Positions 1 to 8,593 of a DNA stretch of 46,505 nucleotides are shown piece by piece; positions within the stretch are counted from its first letter, which is position 1, and each line of letters opens with the position of its first letter. Source of the stretch: Streptomyces musisoli (GTDB lineage Bacteria > Actinomycetota > Actinomycetes > Streptomycetales > Streptomycetaceae). Under the pieces are notes generated by a model. That model was not told the DNA's origin, searched no databases, and saw only the letters and a list, made by a program, of their open reading frames with translations. The stretch is taken from NCBI RefSeq assembly GCF_016741855.1, contig NZ_JAERRH010000030.1, positions 1 to 46,505 on the forward strand. The letters run 5' to 3'. The translations under genes and the position numbers were made by a program.

Positions 1-366
1 ACAACACCCCCCACCCCCACCCCCACCCCCGCCCCCGCCCCCGCCCCCCACGAGTCGGCTTCGCAGTCCCCCGCCAGGCAGCGGTGCCGCATCAGCCAAC
101 CCAAGCTCCACCCCCGGTCGGTATCCCGCCCGACCTCCCGGCAGGACCGCCCGGGGCAAGCCGAACGAGACACCGGGGACCACCGGGCACTCGGGCTGTG
201 ACATGCCAACGGTCCAGCCCCACTCGGCGACACAGCGAAAGACTTCCACGGCGCGGGTGGCGAACACCCCGCCCCCGCCGAACCGTACGCGCATGCTGGA
301 CATGCGGCCCCCGCCGGACCACCACAGCTCGATCCCCGTGACCTGGATCCCGTCCTCGGCCAGTGC
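1..366 (-). CDS. Hypothetical protein fragment running off the left edge
   Basis: The minus-strand frame is open from just after a TAG at 367-369 to the window edge and has strongly coding-like codons (mostly G or C in third position). It reads ALAEDGIQVTGIELWWSGG, then a Gly-rich segment with GGGVFATRAVEVFRCVAEW, and ends in a Gly/Trp-rich low-complexity tail encoded by the C-rich repeat at the edge. I do not recognise the family. No good start codon lies between the upstream stop and the conserved-looking part, so the N-terminus may be lost or decayed; the C-terminus is outside the window. Confidence 0.45.
5..52. repeat. C-rich low-complexity repeat (CCCCCA/CCCCCG units)
   Basis: About eight short units of CCCCCA, changing to CCCCCG, make a C-only/purine-poor stretch at the edge. 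In the minus-strand frame of the neighbouring fragment it would encode alternating Gly/Trp/Arg. It is likely slippage-prone. Confidence 0.7.
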
Positions 367-573
367 CTAAACGCCTACACGATCCACAGCCCACGCGGCC
401 ATGGCTGAACTACGGCTCAGGCGGCGCAGCACACGGGGCTCACCTCCGTTGGGCAACGGCCGCAGCAACAGGCAGGGCGGCACCCAGGGCAACGGCCGCG
501 GCAACACCCAGGGCGGCGGAGGCGGCAACGCCCAAGCGGAACCCAGGGCCAAGCAGGAAAGGAAAAGGGCGGC

Positions 574-600
574 GCCTCGCGGAAATCAACACCGCGAGGC
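574..600 (-). terminator. Candidate hairpin terminator, minus strand
   Basis: GCCTCGCGG (574-582) pairs perfectly with CCGCGAGGC (592-600) around a 9-base loop. On the minus strand the stem is followed by a pyrimidine-rich, T-containing tract (complement of 556-570). Outside this hairpin the stretch 367-1001 holds repetitive GGCAAC/CAGGGC motifs (about 450-560) and no gene I can support. Confidence 0.4.
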
Positions 601-1001
601 GGCGCCCTGCCACGTCCACACCAGCAGACCCAGCCAAGACACACAGGGACACCACCGGCACCACAACGACCGACACCCCTCCCCCACCCCCACCCCCACC
701 CCTCACGGTCTCGATCAACTGATCGGCGATAGGGATCCCGACCGGGGCGGGCAGGCGGAGGCACAACGTGGCTGGGTCGCCCGGGTGTGAGGGCACTGTC
801 TTGCCTTCAACGTGGGGCTCGCTCCGTTTCACACCGCCGGACACAATGGGGTGGATCAAAGCCGACGGCCATGCGGAGGGGCAGCTCAGACCGCGCTGAA
901 GCTCACGACGCTGCGGACGTTGCCGTGCGGGCACACCTCGGAAACCGCGTCTTCCCGGATCAGGCACGGGCGGTGTCAGTGACCGCGGCTAACGTGCGCG
1001 C

Positions 1002-1802
1002 ATGTTCTCATCACTGCCCGATGGGCTTCCGCCAGGCCGTTGCCTCCCCGAAATCGTCCCAGGCGACGCCCCATCACCGCGCATGTGGCTGTCCGAGGAA
1101 CCAGTTTCGGATCCCGTGGGGTCGTGGACGCACTGCCAGAGTGCACGGAAGGAATCCGGACTGTGGCCACTGCTCGTCTCCACCCTTTACGGACCTGGGC
1201 GGCCCACCGCCCTCGCGGCCGTCGACGCCCTGAACCTCCACGACGCGCTAAAACGGAACTGGCGTTCCTACCGAACCTCCCAACTCAGGCAACTGGCGAC
1301 GCCGCAAGAACCGGAGGACCTGCCAAAGGGCGTCGAACCCTGGGACGAGGATCCCGGGGCGCCGTTCGACCGCTGGCCCGGCCTCGCGGCCGGCATCCCT
1401 TCCCTGGCCGGAGCCGACCCTGATGCCGCCGCCCGCACCACCGTCGCCCGGCTCATGGCCGGCCCCTACCCGCTGCCCAAACCACATCTGGCCCTGGTTC
1501 CCGCCACCCGCTCCGCCGACATTCCCGCGGTCATGGGCTGGCAGGCGGAGGCCCCTTTGCCCCTGCTGTGTGCCCTGCTCCGCAGCTGGGAAGACCGCTA
1601 CGGCGCGCAGGCCGTCGCCTTCGACGGCGCAACGATTCACATCTCCGTCGCCCGCCCACCCCGCAACACCGACCACGCCACCCACCTCGCTCTCGAACAC
1701 GTACTGACAGGCGCCGACAACATCAACGACGGCACCGCCCCGTATCCCGACTACGCCGCCTCACTCCTCAACTCTCCCCTCTGGTCCTTTTGGTGGGACT
1801 GA
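1002..1802 (+). CDS. DUF4253 domain protein
   Basis: This is a 266-residue protein of the DUF4253 family, which is common in Streptomyces and has no assigned reaction. What shows it is the C-terminal half: a long Leu/Ala-rich stretch with ALLRSWEDRYGAQAVAFDGA, then HISVARPP, then the family's characteristic aromatic ending LLNSPLWSFWWD directly before the stop. The N-terminus (MFSSLPDGLPPGRCLPE) also matches the usual start of the family, which supports the ATG at 1002. No signal peptide or membrane helix is visible. It stands alone, with no obvious operon partner; downstream is decayed sequence. Confidence 0.85.
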   Translation: MFSSLPDGLPPGRCLPEIVPGDAPSPRMWLSEEPVSDPVGSWTHCQSARKESGLWPLLVSTLYGPGRPTALAAVDALNLHDALKRNWRSYRTSQLRQLATPQEPEDLPKGVEPWDEDPGAPFDRWPGLAAGIPSLAGADPDAAARTTVARLMAGPYPLPKPHLALVPATRSADIPAVMGWQAEAPLPLLCALLRSWEDRYGAQAVAFDGATIHISVARPPRNTDHATHLALEHVLTGADNINDGTAPYPDYAASLLNSPLWSFWWD

Positions 1803-1821
1803 CAACAGCCGACGCAACACA

Positions 1822-2001
1822 GTGAGCTGCCAGCGCGTGATCAGACAGCAGGCGAGTTCGAGCGCCTGCGGGGTCGAGGCCTGGCGACAGCGGAACCACC
1901 CCGACCGGCTGCTCGCCTCCGGAGGTCTGGCCGTTCAGGTCAACACGTCCGACAAGTACGGCCTCGCAGCCTTCGACACCGCACCGGCCTCCGATTCCTG
2001 A
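1822..2001 (+). CDS. Short unrecognised ORF, possibly a gene tail
   Basis: A 59-residue frame from a GTG ends in NTSDKYGLAAFDTAPASDS with coding-like codons. I do not recognise it. It may be the C-terminal scrap of a lost gene rather than a working small protein. Apart from this, 1803-2590 holds a 27-base duplication and no convincing gene. Confidence 0.25.
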   Translation: MSCQRVIRQQASSSACGVEAWRQRNHPDRLLASGGLAVQVNTSDKYGLAAFDTAPASDS

Positions 2002-2039
2002 TCCCCGGTAGGCGCGGGTTGTGCGCTGCTCGAGGCGCC

Positions 2040-2093
2040 CTTCAGCTGGCTACCAGACCTGTCCGGCTTCAGCTGGCTACCAGACCTGTCCGG
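2040..2093. repeat. 27-base tandem duplication
   Basis: The 27-base unit beginning CTTCAGCTGGCTACCAGACC is present twice in direct tandem (2040-2066 and 2067-2093) without mismatches. The sequence around it is non-coding or decayed. Confidence 0.9.
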
Positions 2094-2589
2094 TCCGGCA
2101 CCTGGTGACACCGTCCCAGCACCCACCCCGGCAGTCCCCGGTTAGGCGCGGAGACAAGTAGCCCGGACAGGCCCGTGTTTGGCCTTGGGTGACCCGGGCT
2201 CGCGGGCCTGCACCGACAGGAAGGCCAACCAAGGGAAGCCCCGCAACAAGTCTCTGCCCTGCCTCACCCGACGATGAGTCGACGTCCTCTTCGCCGTGCT
2301 CAGAGGCGGAACCTTCTGCGTAGGCGACGGGGAGCTCACCGCTCTCGGTCACGGAGCCGTCGGCCTGGGGGCCCAGTGTGAAGCAGAAGGACTTCAACGC
2401 CTGAGCGCCGCGAGGCCGCGTCGGCCTGGTCCCGGCTGGCGCGGGCGGGTGCAGGCAGTCGGCTCGGTGATCCGCTGCCGCGGGTGGACCTAGCGGATGG
2501 TTCGGATCATAACCGTGAGGATGGGCGAAGCCGGTGAAGGCTGGCTCTGGCCGATGCCCTCGTACCCCACGACCCGTAGAGAGCGTGCA

Positions 2590-2760
2590 CCTTGCCATCA
2601 CCGGCCGCCGGGTTGACCATGAGCGTCACATGCGGCTCATCGCGACCAGTCCAGCAGCGAGGCCGCGTTCAGCTCTGCCGGAAAGACCTCGTGCAGCCGC
2701 TGCCACACGCCGGCCTCGTTCCAGTCCCGCAGCCGCCGCCAGCACGTCATGCCCGATCAC
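2590..2760 (-). pseudogene. IS5-family transposase remnant
   Basis: The minus strand from about 2750 reads MTCWRRLRDWNEAGVWQRLH followed by EVFPAELNAASLLDWS. This is the conserved N-terminal DUF4096-like region of Streptomyces IS5-family transposases. The frame then breaks at a stop and resumes in another frame with a decayed form of the VDGSHVRAL segment. No DDE catalytic part follows, so this is a scrap of an old insertion. No gene can be supported between it and the WD40 fragment (2761-3086). Confidence 0.7.
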
Positions 2761-3086
2761 AGCCGGCACGGCCCCCTCAACGCTGACCGTGCTGGCGACC
2801 ATCCCCTACCCATGAACACCAGCGTAAGTGGCGGTCCAGATGCGCCAGGCATTCAGAGCGGCGATCACGGACACCCCCGCGGCATCCCCGCCTCCTTCAG
2901 TGCAGGAGGCGTGCCCTCCCGCTGATCACACACCGGCTCGCCAACGTCGCCGTGACCCACTTGGAGCCGCACCCGTGCCCCGTCCGCCGTCGTTCTTCAC
3001 GACGAGTCCGACGACTGGTTGACCAGCCAGGCGGACATCACTCGCGAGCAACCCCAAGAACCCAGCCGATTTCGACGCACTGACCC

Positions 3087-3330
3087 TCATCCCGACAGAC
3101 AGGGAGCCGTGAGGTCCCAGTCGAGCTCCCACAGGCGCAGGGTCTGGTCGCCGTCCGCAGTGAGATCGAAGTTGGCATCGGGAGTGATAGCGAGTTCCGC
3201 TGTGCCGGACTGGTGACCGTCCAGGCCTCGAATACAACGGTCAGTAGCGGCCTCCCACACCCGGACGGCTGAATCCACTCCGCTCGAGACCACGAACAGG
3301 CCATCATCGCTGAAGCGCGGGCTTTGCGTA
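3087..3330 (-). pseudogene. C-terminal fragment of a WD40-repeat protein
   Basis: About 80 residues include SDDGLFVVSSGVDSAVRVWE and, about 45 residues on, a second blade ending TADGDQTLRLWELDWDL, then a stop at 3087. The ...DxxLRLWE spacing marks two WD40 beta-propeller blades. Intact WD40 proteins have at least five to seven, so this is only the end of a gene. Upstream, in the same frame on the minus strand, the sequence is the antisense of the membrane-protein gene, so the N-terminal part has been lost. Confidence 0.65.
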
Positions 3331-3425
3331 ACTGGCGGGGCACGGATCAGGTCAAAACCCGGCCGACCGACCACTTTGGGCTGGAAACTGGAACCGTTTT
3401 GAGCGTCCTGGGGGAAGGGGAGGCT

Positions 3426-3986
3426 TTGCCGACGCGTGCTGGATGGAGTCGTCCGAGACCGATCGGCGATCCGCAGGCTGCTGAACAGGCATACTTCGTG
3501 GCCGCCCCGCTGCTGGCGGGTGCGGCGGTGGCCACGGTTGGCGTGCTGGGTGCAGATGGGGCCCAGTTCCGCTGGCCGGGTCCGGCCATGCTCTGCCTGA
3601 CACTTGCGGCGATCGCGCTGATCGGCAGCATCCAGACGGCGTTTCGCGCACGGAGCTACTTGTACAGCCCGGCCGAGTTGCGTGACTGGTGGGAAGGGGA
3701 GCAGGCGCCGTCCGACGAGGTGCTGCAGCAAGAGCAGCGTTGGGACTTCGCGCAGTGGAGACTCTGGGTGAACCGAGCCGCACTTGTCTACAACCTCGGC
3801 ATCGTTCTTCTGGGCTGCGGCGTGGCCGGACTGCTTGCACCTCCTGCCGGGGCGTCTGAGGCACACGCGGGAGTGCGATGGCTCGCCGCCGGGGCCACCG
3901 TGCTCGGCACAGGCTGGGAATTGATCTTCATGGCACGTCAGCTGATGGCGCGGCGCCGTAGGCGCCGACTGGTGCGGGGAGAGTAG
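3426..3986 (+). CDS. Four-helix membrane protein, function unknown
   Basis: About 186 residues with four hydrophobic segments: near residues 22-44 (AYFVAAPLLAGAAVATVGVL), 55-75 (AMLCLTLAAIALIGSIQTAF), 112-132 (AALVYNLGIVLLGCGVAGLL) and 145-165, and a basic Arg-rich end (RRRRRRLVRGE). I chose the TTG at 3426 because a GGGGAAGGGGAGG tract lies just upstream; the frame is open further 5' to an ATG at 3324, but that stretch looks less coding-like. The stop overlaps the GTG of the next gene by one base, so the two are very probably cotranscribed. I do not recognise the family. Confidence 0.65.
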   Translation: MPTRAGWSRPRPIGDPQAAEQAYFVAAPLLAGAAVATVGVLGADGAQFRWPGPAMLCLTLAAIALIGSIQTAFRARSYLYSPAELRDWWEGEQAPSDEVLQQEQRWDFAQWRLWVNRAALVYNLGIVLLGCGVAGLLAPPAGASEAHAGVRWLAAGATVLGTGWELIFMARQLMARRRRRRLVRGE

Positions 3987-4678
3987 TGAGCGGCTACGCG
4001 GATGTGTCGTACGGGTCTTCCTTTGCATACGAGGAGTTGAGGTGTGTCCTGTGTGATCACCGTCTGGGTGACGACGGCGACAGACACGACGATCAGTGCA
4101 TCGCCTCCGCCCTGCCATCGCAAGTGAGCACAATGCGCCTCGCGGGCATCCACACGCTCGGGGGTATCTCCGCAAGGGATGGAGGAGTTGTCTTGGACAG
4201 TGCTCTGCACTATCCGGAAGTTCATGCGATTCCTTCCGAGCTACAGCAGCAGGCGCTGGACGACGTGCCCTGCTGTCCAGGCTGCGCGGCGCAAGTGGTG
4301 ACCACCCATGTGCCGGTCGGGCGCAGCCGCCGGACCGACCTAGCCTTCTACCGGCACCCAGGAGACTGTTCACTGCGGCGGGTACCGGCGTGCTGGATCA
4401 TCGGCTCGGCCACAGCGAACGCGCCTCTGCCGGATGCCCACTTGCGGCCGGAGCCCATCCGCCAGATGCGTCCCCGGCAGCAGGCCAACGCCTTCCAGTC
4501 GGTCGTTCCCGAAGAGGCCCGACGCTGTCCCCTGTGTGCCGGTCGGCTCGCCCGTCCGGGCTGGGCTGCTCAGCACCAGGACCGCTGCCTGATCGCGGCA
4601 GCGCCAGCCGCGGTCCGCATGCTCACCGCCGGCGAAGCGCTGCAAGCACTGAACCAGCATCAACCACCCTCGCCCTGA
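3986..4678 (+). CDS. Cysteine-pair (zinc-ribbon-like) protein, function unknown
   Basis: A 230-residue soluble protein with repeated Cys pairs: CVLC near residue 20 followed by C38 and nearby His, CCPGC near residue 97, and CPLC near residue 178 followed by C195. Each pair is spaced like the halves of zinc ribbons or treble clefs, and each is followed by an HxDxC-like segment (HDDQC, HQDRC), suggesting three degenerate copies of one metal-binding unit. It starts at a GTG overlapping the stop of the upstream membrane-protein gene by one base, so the pair probably works together. The family is not recognised. Confidence 0.65.
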   Translation: MSGYADVSYGSSFAYEELRCVLCDHRLGDDGDRHDDQCIASALPSQVSTMRLAGIHTLGGISARDGGVVLDSALHYPEVHAIPSELQQQALDDVPCCPGCAAQVVTTHVPVGRSRRTDLAFYRHPGDCSLRRVPACWIIGSATANAPLPDAHLRPEPIRQMRPRQQANAFQSVVPEEARRCPLCAGRLARPGWAAQHQDRCLIAAAPAAVRMLTAGEALQALNQHQPPSP

Positions 4679-4787
4679 GCCGTCATCCAACAACATGTCG
4701 GTGTGCCACTGACGTTCACCGATTACGCCTGAGTCTCCGATCACTACGGAGATCCACACGCCGAAGTCCACCCCTGCCACCCCGACG

Positions 4788-5318
4788 CCTGACCGTGAGG
4801 CCAAGCGGCGCCTGGCCGTCATACCTCACGTCGAAGAGGTCAGCGGGAACGTCGCGATGTCCTGCCGGTGCTTCGGGATCAGCCGACAGGCCTACTACAC
4901 CTGGTACCGCCGCTACCAAGCCGACGGCGGTGAGGGCCTGCGTACCCGCTCCAAGGCACCGAAGACGTCCCCCAACGCGTTCGGCATCGCGCTCCTCGGC
5001 CAGGTCGCCCCCATCGACACCATCAAGAAGGCGCTGGTGGACCAAGGCTTCAAGAAGACCGTCGTCGAGCACGGCACCACGGTCGGTATCGACGTCGAGA
5101 TCGTCGAACGCAACCCAACCGACAAAGACGTCGGCTTCGTCCCGCAGGCCAAGAGGTGGATCGTGGAGCAGACGCTCGGCATCCTCATGCTGTTTCGGCT
5201 GCTCGTGAGGGACTACGAGAGCCGTCCGAAGTCTTCGGAGTCCAGGGTGCGCTGGGCCCTGATCGACGTGATAGCGCGCCGCCTCATTGGCCAGACCACG
5301 TCCACCTGGCGCGGGTGA
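4788..5318 (+). pseudogene. Chimeric transposase remnant: IS481-type N-terminus joined to IS5-type C-terminus
   Basis: The frame opens with EVSGNVAMSCRCFGISRQAY and YTWYRRYQADGGEGLRTRSK, the helix-turn-helix start of IS481-type transposases, as far as APKTSPNA. It then changes without a frameshift to DQGFKKTVVEHGTTVGIDVE and FVPQAKRWIVEQTLGILMLF, the C-terminal DDE region of IS5-family transposases, ending at 5318. The IS481 catalytic core and the IS5 N-terminus are both missing. This is most simply a deletion that fused two neighbouring insertion sequences. It should not encode an active enzyme. Confidence 0.75.
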
Positions 5319-5322
5319 CCGC

Positions 5323-5739
5323 GTGGACGCCCAGGTCACGCCGCTTGTGGAGCGGATCGACGCACGCGAACGCGAGGTCGTCGGCGATGCAGCGCAGATC
5401 CGTGCGTAGATGGACGAGCTCACCGTGCGCCTGCGTGAACTCGAGGAGGAGATCGAGAGCCTGGCGGTGACCCGCAAGACGCTCCTCGCGCTCCCGCCGA
5501 CGACCCCGGAGCCAGCCGAGGAGCCGCCCGTCCTGCCAGCCCACCCGGCCTACCAGCAGATCCTCGACGTCTTCGCCGACGCTGCTGGACCGATGCGTGC
5601 CCGCGATCTGTGCCAGGCCCTGGACCTCCCGCTCAAGCCAAAGAACATCGAGAGCACCCGGCACAAGCTCAAGCGCCTGGTCAGTCTGGGCATACTCGCC
5701 GAGACCGAACCGGGCCTGTTCATCCAGCACCGCCCGTAG
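5323..5739 (+). pseudogene. Coiled-coil plus winged-helix protein with an in-frame stop
   Basis: From the GTG at 5323 the frame reads VDAQVTPLVERIDARERE..., meets a TAG at 5407-5409, and continues from the ATG at 5410 as MDELTVRLRELEEEIESLAV. The second part is a coiled coil (to about residue 35), a Pro-rich linker and a winged-helix-like domain (ILDVFADAAGPMRARDLCQA ... LKRLVSLGILAETEPGLF). The part before the TAG has the same charged heptad character, so the original gene probably started at 5323 and was cut by a nonsense mutation; alternatively 5410-5739 is still made (109 residues). In actinobacteria such proteins occur beside insertion sequences; no function is known to me. Confidence 0.5.
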
Positions 5740-5808
5740 CAGCCCTACGTTCCAGGCCACCCGTCCGTCACGGCTGCCGCACGTGCCATCCGGCTCACGA
5801 TGCGATCG

Positions 5809-6480
5809 CTAGTGACCCGTCATGCGGAGCCACTGGATCGTTGTGGCGAGCTCTTCGCCGAAGTCCTCGCAGAGCGCGAGCAACTCGCGCCCCGTGGACG
5901 AGTCGAGCAGCCCTGCTGAATCGGGAAGAACTCCGAGAGCACCGTGGCAGGCGGTCTCGACAGCGAAGTGACGCGACGTGAAATAGCCCTCGCTCGCCCG
6001 GTCCGCCAGGTCGGCGAGGTACTGGCGGTGAGCTTCTTCCGAGGGGTGAGAGTAGAAGGAGCCCTCGACGAGACCGTCGAGGTAGTTCGCCAGGCCGGCC
6101 GAGGCTTCGACCACTCGCTCAACTTCGTCCACGCCAGGCTTGTCCAGCAGTTCGCCGAAGGTCAGCAGGTTGCTGATGGTCTCCAACTGGAAGAGCTGGA
6201 CCGTGTCCGGGTCGACTTCTGACGTGAAGAGCGGGGCCGTGCACAGCTCGGCGATTGCTCGCCGGTATGCGCGATCCGACTCGTCACCAGGGGGTGATGC
6301 TGCCAGGCGAAACAGCGACTCCAGAACAGACTGGTCTACGCCCCACGCTGCATCCAGTTCGAACGCGAGTATCGGCGCGCGCCACCGCCACAGGGCCAGG
6401 ACGGCAGCCTGACGCTGGTGGACGGGTTCAGGTCCGCCAATCGCTCGATCCGCACCACGTTCTTGAGTCGGCCCTTCTGA
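5809..6480 (-). pseudogene. Hypothetical protein with frameshifted N-terminus
   Basis: The continuous part, up to about 6420, is clearly coding: it runs from RQAAVLALWRWRAPILAFEL through ELLDKPGVDEVERVVEASAG to EELATTIQWLRMTGH and is acidic and helical. Upstream the natural N-terminus seems to lie in another frame (GRLKNVVRIERLADLNP at about 6430-6480), so one base has probably been lost or gained near 6430. The frame as it stands is open to 6591 but that extension is Gly/Arg-rich and not convincing. No known domain is recognised. It points away from the transposase scraps on its downstream side. Confidence 0.45.
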
Positions 6481-6646
6481 TCTATCGTCCCCGCCCGCCC
6501 CCGTTACCTCAGGACACTGTAGAGGCCGCCGAAAGGGCCACGTGATCGCCAGGAGGGTGCCTGGCCCAAGCCAACTGCGAGAATCGGGCATACCGGTTCA
6601 GAATGTCCTCTGAGTGCCGTCGCCGTCGCATCCCGCCGACGTGATC

Positions 6647-6880
6647 TCAGCCCTTGGCGAGAAGTTCCCTGGCCGCGTAGTAGGCGTGCAGTGCAGCCTC
6701 GCTTCCGGAGCCCAAAGCAGTCATGATCCGCTGAAAGCGGGCGGAGCGGAGGTCGCCGGCCACGATGACGCGGGGGTGCTGGTCGGTCGGCGGGCAGGAT
6801 CCGTCCGGACCGCGAGTCAGGTCGCCGGACGGGGCGGTCGGTGCGTTCCCGATGCTGAGATGGGCGGCATCCGCTGTGAT
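6647..6880 (-). pseudogene. C-terminal fragment of a thioredoxin-reductase-like (ArsT-type) flavoprotein
   Basis: The end of this frame, VIVAGDLRSARFQRIMTALG followed by SGSEAALHAYYAARELLAKG, matches the last part of thioredoxin-reductase-like FAD/NAD(P) proteins: the xxVAGD FAD-binding strand followed by the xxGSGxxAAxxA helix. The nucleotide-binding GxGxxG and CxxC parts are absent, so only about 40-50 residues of the original roughly 300 remain. Such a gene next to arsC is known in actinobacterial ars operons (arsT), where it feeds electrons to arsenate reductase. Here it has been lost. The identification rests on the C-terminal motif and on context. Confidence 0.5.
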
Positions 6881-6940
6881 CGTCTGCTGTGCGCCGTCCT
6901 GGTGCACCTCTTCCGCTGTCACCGCCGCCGGTGGCCGTAC

Positions 6941-7360
6941 TCACGACGTCGCCTCGATGCCGAGCTCGGCGAGCAGGCCGCGGATGCGCCGCTCGATCTC
7001 GTCGCGGATCGGTCGGACGGCCTCGACGCCCTGACCGGCGGGATCGTCCAGCTTCCAGTCCAGGTACCGCTTGCCGGGGAAGTACGGGCAGGCATCCCCG
7101 CAGCCCATCGTGATGACCACGTCCGAGGCCTGCACCGCCTCGACGGTCAGCACCTTCGGGGTCTCGGCGGAGATGTCGATGCCTACTTCCTTCAGGGCCT
7201 CCACCACGGCGGGGTTCACGGTGTCGGCGGGGGCTGAACCGGCCGAGCGGACCTGGACCTTGTCGCCGGCGAGGTGGGTGAGGAAGGCGGCGGCCATCTG
7301 GGAGCGGCCGGCGTTGTGCACGCAGACGAAAAGCACGGACGGGACGGCGGGAGTGCTCAT
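6941..7360 (-). CDS. arsC: Arsenate reductase, low-molecular-weight phosphatase type
   Basis: Reduces arsenate to arsenite in the cytoplasm. The 139-residue protein has the P-loop CX5R as FVCVHNAGRS near residues 10-19. Further on, VITMGCGDACPYFP near residues 82-95 carries the two resolving cysteines typical of thioredoxin- or mycothiol-linked ArsC, and the chain ends IRDEIERRIRGLLAELG. Length and motifs agree with the family, so it looks intact. Its ATG overlaps the stop of the upstream aquaporin gene by 4 bases (ATGA), which makes arsR-aqp-arsC one transcript. The usual electron donor gene downstream (TrxR-like) is only a fragment. Confidence 0.93.
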   Translation of the reverse strand: MSTPAVPSVLFVCVHNAGRSQMAAAFLTHLAGDKVQVRSAGSAPADTVNPAVVEALKEVGIDISAETPKVLTVEAVQASDVVITMGCGDACPYFPGKRYLDWKLDDPAGQGVEAVRPIRDEIERRIRGLLAELGIEATS

Positions 7361-8130
7361 GAGGACATGGTGCTTTCTTCAGGTCGGGCGGGGGCGGGGA
7401 GGTGCTGCTCGCCGTGCGGGACGACAACCTCGTCCCCGGTCGAAGGCGCCGGACGCCCGAAGGTGACGGCGACCAGGGCCAGGCCGACGCCGGCACCGAC
7501 GAGCTGGGCAGCGAGGAACGGTGCCACGGAGGCGGGGGCGATGCCGGCGAAGGTGTCGGTGAACGCCCGGCCGATGGTCACGGCCGGGTGGGCGAGGCTG
7601 GTGGAGGAGGTGAACCAGTAGGCGGCGCCGATGTAGGAGGCGACCGCTACCGACGCCAGGTGCGCCCGGCCCGCCCGGGTCAGCCCGAAGATCAGCCAGA
7701 CCAGTCCCGCGGTGGCGACCAGTTCACCCAGCCACAGATGACTGGCGGACCGGTCGTGCGTCGACCACTGCACCAGCGGCCGGGCGAACATGGCGTCGGC
7801 GAGGACCGCGCCGCCGATGGCCCCGGTGATCTGGGCGGGCACGTACGCGGCCACCTCCCGCGGGCTGGGACCGTCGGCTGTACGGCGGCCGGTGAACCAA
7901 GCGGCGAGTGTCACGACGGGATTGAAGTGCGCCCCGGAGACGGGGCCGAGCAGGGCGATGAGCACGCCCAGGCCGAAGACGGTCGCCAGGGAGTTGGCCA
8001 GCAGCTGGACGCCCACGTCGCGGGTCAGCTCAGTCGCCTGGATCCCGGAGCCGACCACGACGGCCACCAGCGCCGCCGTTCCGACGGCTTCGGCCGCCGC
8101 CCGCCGCACCAGCGGCACCAGGGCACTCAC
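7357..8130 (-). CDS. MIP/aquaporin-family channel of an ars operon
   Basis: A membrane channel of about 257 residues, probably for arsenite exit by diffusion as shown for AqpS-type genes in ars operons. Six hydrophobic helices can be followed. The two pore boxes are GAHFNPVVTLAAW near residue 60 (NPV) and SLAHPAVTIGRAF near residue 190, where HPA replaces the usual NPA. That change would alter the pore. I chose the GTG at 8130 because it overlaps the arsR stop by 4 bases and starts VSALVPLVRRAAAEAVGTAA; the open frame extends further only into arsR antisense. No separate arsenite pump (ArsB/Acr3) is seen, so this channel is the only efflux route in the locus. Confidence 0.88.
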   Translation of the reverse strand: MSALVPLVRRAAAEAVGTAALVAVVVGSGIQATELTRDVGVQLLANSLATVFGLGVLIALLGPVSGAHFNPVVTLAAWFTGRRTADGPSPREVAAYVPAQITGAIGGAVLADAMFARPLVQWSTHDRSASHLWLGELVATAGLVWLIFGLTRAGRAHLASVAVASYIGAAYWFTSSTSLAHPAVTIGRAFTDTFAGIAPASVAPFLAAQLVGAGVGLALVAVTFGRPAPSTGDEVVVPHGEQHLPAPARPEESTMSS

Positions 8131-8504
8131 GCGGACGCCTTCGCGGGCACGGCGGGGGTCTGAAGCAGGGCGGACAGCTTGGCCAGGGCCTCGGGGAGCA
8201 CCCAGTAGTACACCCAGGTGCCGCGCCGTTCGGAGCCGACCAGGCCGGCCTCGCGCAGCACCTTCAGGTGGTGGGAGATGGTCGGCTGGGAGACGTCGAA
8301 CGGGCCGATGAGGTCGCACACGCACGCCTCCCCGCCCTCGTGGGAGGCGATCAGGGACAGCAGCCGCAGCCGGATGGGGTCCGCCAGCGCCTTGAACATC
8401 CGCGACAGCTCGGCGGCGTCCACTTCACCCAGCGGTTCGCGGACCATCGGGGCGCAGCACGCCGCGTCCTGGCCGAGCACCGTCAGATCAGCTTGTTTCG
8501 ACAT
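8127..8504 (-). CDS. arsR: ArsR/SmtB-family metalloid-responsive repressor
   Basis: A 125-residue winged-helix repressor, dissociating from its operator when arsenite binds. The core reads FKALADPIRLRLLSLIASHE, then the metal-site motif ACVCDL, then the recognition helix VSQPTISHHLKVLREAGLVG and the wing RRGTWVYYWVL. The CVCDL motif on the alpha-3/4 region is the classic As(III) site; an N-terminal ACC pair at residues 15-17 may contribute. It is the first gene of the arsR-aqp-arsC set and is divergent from the ArsI/CadI-type gene, so it likely controls both from the 89-base gap. Confidence 0.95.
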   Translation of the reverse strand: MSKQADLTVLGQDAACCAPMVREPLGEVDAAELSRMFKALADPIRLRLLSLIASHEGGEACVCDLIGPFDVSQPTISHHLKVLREAGLVGSERRGTWVYYWVLPEALAKLSALLQTPAVPAKASA

Positions 8505-8593
8505 GCCTCTATGTTGACGTCTATCTATCCAGGTGGCAACCTCGGCTGAATCGACAGCCGTCGATACAGCATCGTCTGTGATGGGAGACCGCC
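8505..8593. promoter_or_regulatory. Divergent arsR / ArsI-CadI control region
   Basis: The 89-base gap between the divergent starts contains the dyad TCGACagccGTCGA (8551-8564) and an A/T-rich TATCTATCC tract next to TTGACG (8513-8529). One or both could be the ArsR operator and promoter. Assignment is from position and symmetry only. Confidence 0.45.

Noticed and set aside
450..560. Short repeats considered as a possible CRISPR or iteron array
   Set aside because: The repeats are imperfect, without regular unique spacers, and are simple-sequence GGCAAC/CAGGGC variants.
401..790. Gly/Asn/Gln-rich 129-residue ORF
   Set aside because: Arises from GGCAAC/CAGGGC repeats and a poly-Pro-Thr tract; no ribosome site and no coding-like codon pattern.
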